From: Fimenecus sp045613065
GTDB taxonomy: Bacteria > Bacillota > Clostridia > Oscillospirales > Acutalibacteraceae
Assembly: GCA_045613065.1 (NCBI GenBank)
Contig: JAZLAH010000003.1
Coordinates: forward strand, 1-25,829
Direction of reading: 5' to 3'
Length of the DNA: 25,829 bases
The notes beneath the pieces were generated by a model. That model was not told where the DNA came from. It made no database searches and worked only from the letters and a program-made list of their open reading frames with translations. Positions 24,195 through 25,829 of this stretch are shown piece after piece (position 1 is the stretch's first letter; each line of letters starts with the position of its first letter). Made by a program: the position numbers and the translations under genes.

Positions 24195-24866
24195 ATGATT
24201 ACTTTCAAATGGAATGATTTTGACTTTACTTTAATTGAATTCGGAAAAGGCGTATTCAAAAAAGATATGGCGGGACATAGTCACTCTAAAAATAGCTATG
24301 AAATGCATTTTATTGTTGATGGTGAGGGTGCTCTTATTACAGACACAGAAGAATATAAACTTTCAAAAGGAAACTTCTTTGTTACAGGACCTAACATATA
24401 TCACAAACAGTCAACCAATCCCAAAAAGCCATTAACTGAATATTATTTATACATTCAGACATCTGACAAAAAGACAAACAATGCTCTTGTTTCAACCTTT
24501 CTGTCGAATCATTTTTACTTTTACAGGAATTGTGAGATGCTCTCATTAGTTGAAAGGATTATACAAGAAAGCAACGTGAAAAAATGGGGATATGAAAATA
24601 TCATTGCAGCTCTTATGCAGATTCTTCTGACAGAAATCACAAGACTTTATTGGCCTGATTTTAGAGTAACTAATAAAAGTGCCGAAAACCTAAATGACAG
24701 AAGATTTATTCTTATTGAACAAGCCTTTATCAATGACCCGGAGGGTATAACTCTCACAAAACTATCAGGTACTATCGGTCTTTGTGAAAGGCAGACACAA
24801 AGGCTCTTAGAAAAATACTACGGAATGTCCTTTTTACAAAAGAAGGCAGAATCAATCAAGAGATAA
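24195..24866 (+). CDS. AraC-family regulator, C-terminally short
   Basis: This 223-residue protein has an N-terminal cupin (about 1-110) with HSHSKNSYEMHFIVDGEGALI and GNFFVTGPNIYHKQ, typical of AraC sugar-sensing domains. A helical linker follows. Then the first helix-turn-helix is seen: GITLTKLSGTIGLCERQTQRLLEKYYGMSF. The protein stops 11 residues later, so the second helix-turn-helix (the usual 'IAYSVGF...F.GVSP..YR' part, about 45 residues) is missing. ATG 24195 is preferred over an in-frame ATG at 24159, which lies upstream of the predicted start of transcription. The 3' end overlaps the convergent GH78 gene by 15 bp. It could control the divergent GH43-GH29 operon, but DNA binding may be weak or it may be a decaying gene. 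Confidence 0.78.
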   Translation: MITFKWNDFDFTLIEFGKGVFKKDMAGHSHSKNSYEMHFIVDGEGALITDTEEYKLSKGNFFVTGPNIYHKQSTNPKKPLTEYYLYIQTSDKKTNNALVSTFLSNHFYFYRNCEMLSLVERIIQESNVKKWGYENIIAALMQILLTEITRLYWPDFRVTNKSAENLNDRRFILIEQAFINDPEGITLTKLSGTIGLCERQTQRLLEKYYGMSFLQKKAESIKR

Positions 24867-25829
24867 AAGTTTTTCATTAAAAATTACATTTTCATCATTT
24901 TCAGGAAAAATAATGTCTATTCCACTACTATGTTCACAAGTAAAAATAATCTTGTCTTTTCTCTCCCAATGGATATTGATTTGTCCCTTGGGTGTTTTCA
25001 TTTTCAGTGAAAAAGTATTCATATCTTCAGGGAAATACGGATTAAGCTCGACCTTATCAAAAGCAATTCCCACATTCTGTATTCCTGCAATATGTTCAAA
25101 AAAGAAGCTGTCACCTGCACCGAGCATAGCGTGATTCTGTGAATATCTGCCCGACCAGCTTTCCGGCAGTGTAGTGTGAGTTTTGGCAAAAGTACCGTAA
25201 GCTTTAATGAGTGCTTTATATGCCACTTCTTCATATCCATACTGACAAAGCACATCAAAAAACGGCTTTAATGCAACCTCACCGACGGTCAAGGTGTAGC
25301 TGTTTTCTTGGACATTCTCAGTTAGACGGCTGATGAGATTCTTTCTGATAGTCTCGTCTGCTATATCGTAGGCTACGGCAATACAAATAGAGCTTTGTGA
25401 ATCATTATCGTAGGTATCATTATGTAAATACTTCCCATTTATTGCAGTTTTAATAAGCTCTTTTTCAGCTCTGTATCCGTCCTCTTCGCAAAGGATTTCT
25501 GCAATTTCAGCCATTACAGCGTAAAGTCTGTAGTAAACACAGGACACCACGAAGCTGACTGAGGGTGCATCCGTTGACATCCAATCGCCTAAATCACGGT
25601 TGAGATTCTCACTCGGCAATAAATGATCTTTTGACAGTGACGAAATATAGCTGAGATATTTCTGCATATAAGGGTATGCCGTTTCAATAAGCTCTTTATC
25701 GCCGTAGAATTTGTAATATTCATAGCAGGCGAAAATCAGTGCACCGCACCAGGACGGGTCGTTTGGTGTATCATCTAGGGAATTATTTCTGAGAGCATGG
25801 GTTTTTATGCCTCTTGTAAACGGCGGTAC
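24852..25829 (-). CDS. GH78-type alpha-L-rhamnosidase, C-terminal part (runs off window)
   Basis: The frame is open from the right edge to the stop at 24852, giving 325 residues; the N-terminus lies outside. The edge segment reads DDTPNDPSWCGALIFACYEYYKFYGDKELIETAYPYMQKY, with the W and YGD landmarks of the GH78 (alpha/alpha)6 barrel. Next come NRDLGDWMSTDA and later LPESWSGRYSQNHAMLGAGDSFFFEHIAGI, where the Glu and His of the family occur. The end is a small beta-sandwich. These fit inverting alpha-L-rhamnosidases (GH78) or a close relative. It is convergent with the AraC-type gene and overlaps its last 15 bp. A rhamnosidase supports a pectin or rhamnose-containing glycan as target. The upstream gene order is not visible. 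Confidence 0.78.
   Translation of the reverse strand, partial: VPPFTRGIKTHALRNNSLDDTPNDPSWCGALIFACYEYYKFYGDKELIETAYPYMQKYLSYISSLSKDHLLPSENLNRDLGDWMSTDAPSVSFVVSCVYYRLYAVMAEIAEILCEEDGYRAEKELIKTAINGKYLHNDTYDNDSQSSICIAVAYDIADETIRKNLISRLTENVQENSYTLTVGEVALKPFFDVLCQYGYEEVAYKALIKAYGTFAKTHTTLPESWSGRYSQNHAMLGAGDSFFFEHIAGIQNVGIAFDKVELNPYFPEDMNTFSLKMKTPKGQINIHWERKDKIIFTCEHSSGIDIIFPENDENVIFNEKLLSLD

Noticed and set aside
1..25829. tRNA or rRNA genes
   Set aside because: No tRNA-like cloverleaf end signals or rRNA-like conserved stretches were noticed on reading; this was by eye, not by a covariance search.

Overview
The window reads as a chromosomal segment of an anaerobic, low-GC Gram-positive glycan degrader, most likely an uncultured gut or rumen clostridium. 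The evidence is AT-rich DNA, strong AGGAGG-type ribosome sites with several GTG/TTG starts, a Cys-type sulfatase, many glycoside hydrolases (GHs) and Firmicutes-type regulators. Species cannot be fixed from the sequence.

Layout. (1) Positions 1-2500 are an accessory island: the 3' remnant of a large serine recombinase, then a leftward two-gene operon coding for a zinc-ribbon protein with an embedded nuclease core and a second PD-(D/E)xK-like nuclease. (2) Positions 2837-14507 are a glycan-degradation locus: a leftward GH95-type fucosidase/galactosidase, a divergent GH141-like beta-helix enzyme, and a rightward operon of sulfatase, GH38-like DUF5054 protein, MFS transporter and GH127-type (DUF1680) hydrolase. 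(3) Positions 14853-20612 hold a two-component system followed by a VTC polyphosphate polymerase, a DUF4956 membrane protein and a CotH-type secreted kinase carrying 17-residue tandem repeats. (4) Positions 20904-25829 are a second glycan block: a leftward GH43-GH29 operon, a divergent short AraC regulator, and the 3' part of a GH78-type rhamnosidase that runs off the window. Together the enzymes point to a fucosylated, arabinose- and rhamnose-containing, possibly sulfated or pectin-like glycan.

The most striking structure is not a gene. A repeat of about 184 bp occurs five times (122, 2651, 7542, 14589, 20639), always in the same orientation and always between genes, mostly just beyond operon 3' ends. 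It has two strong hairpins, variable loops, and perfectly complementary segments that would allow a pseudoknot and a competing long-range stem. I do not recognise it as a named RNA or element family. A second non-coding signal is a shared direct repeat, TTCAAT-N5-TTCAAT, in front of both the two-component genes and the polyphosphate/CotH operon. The second copy drives a candidate promoter placed inside the terminator that separates the two units.
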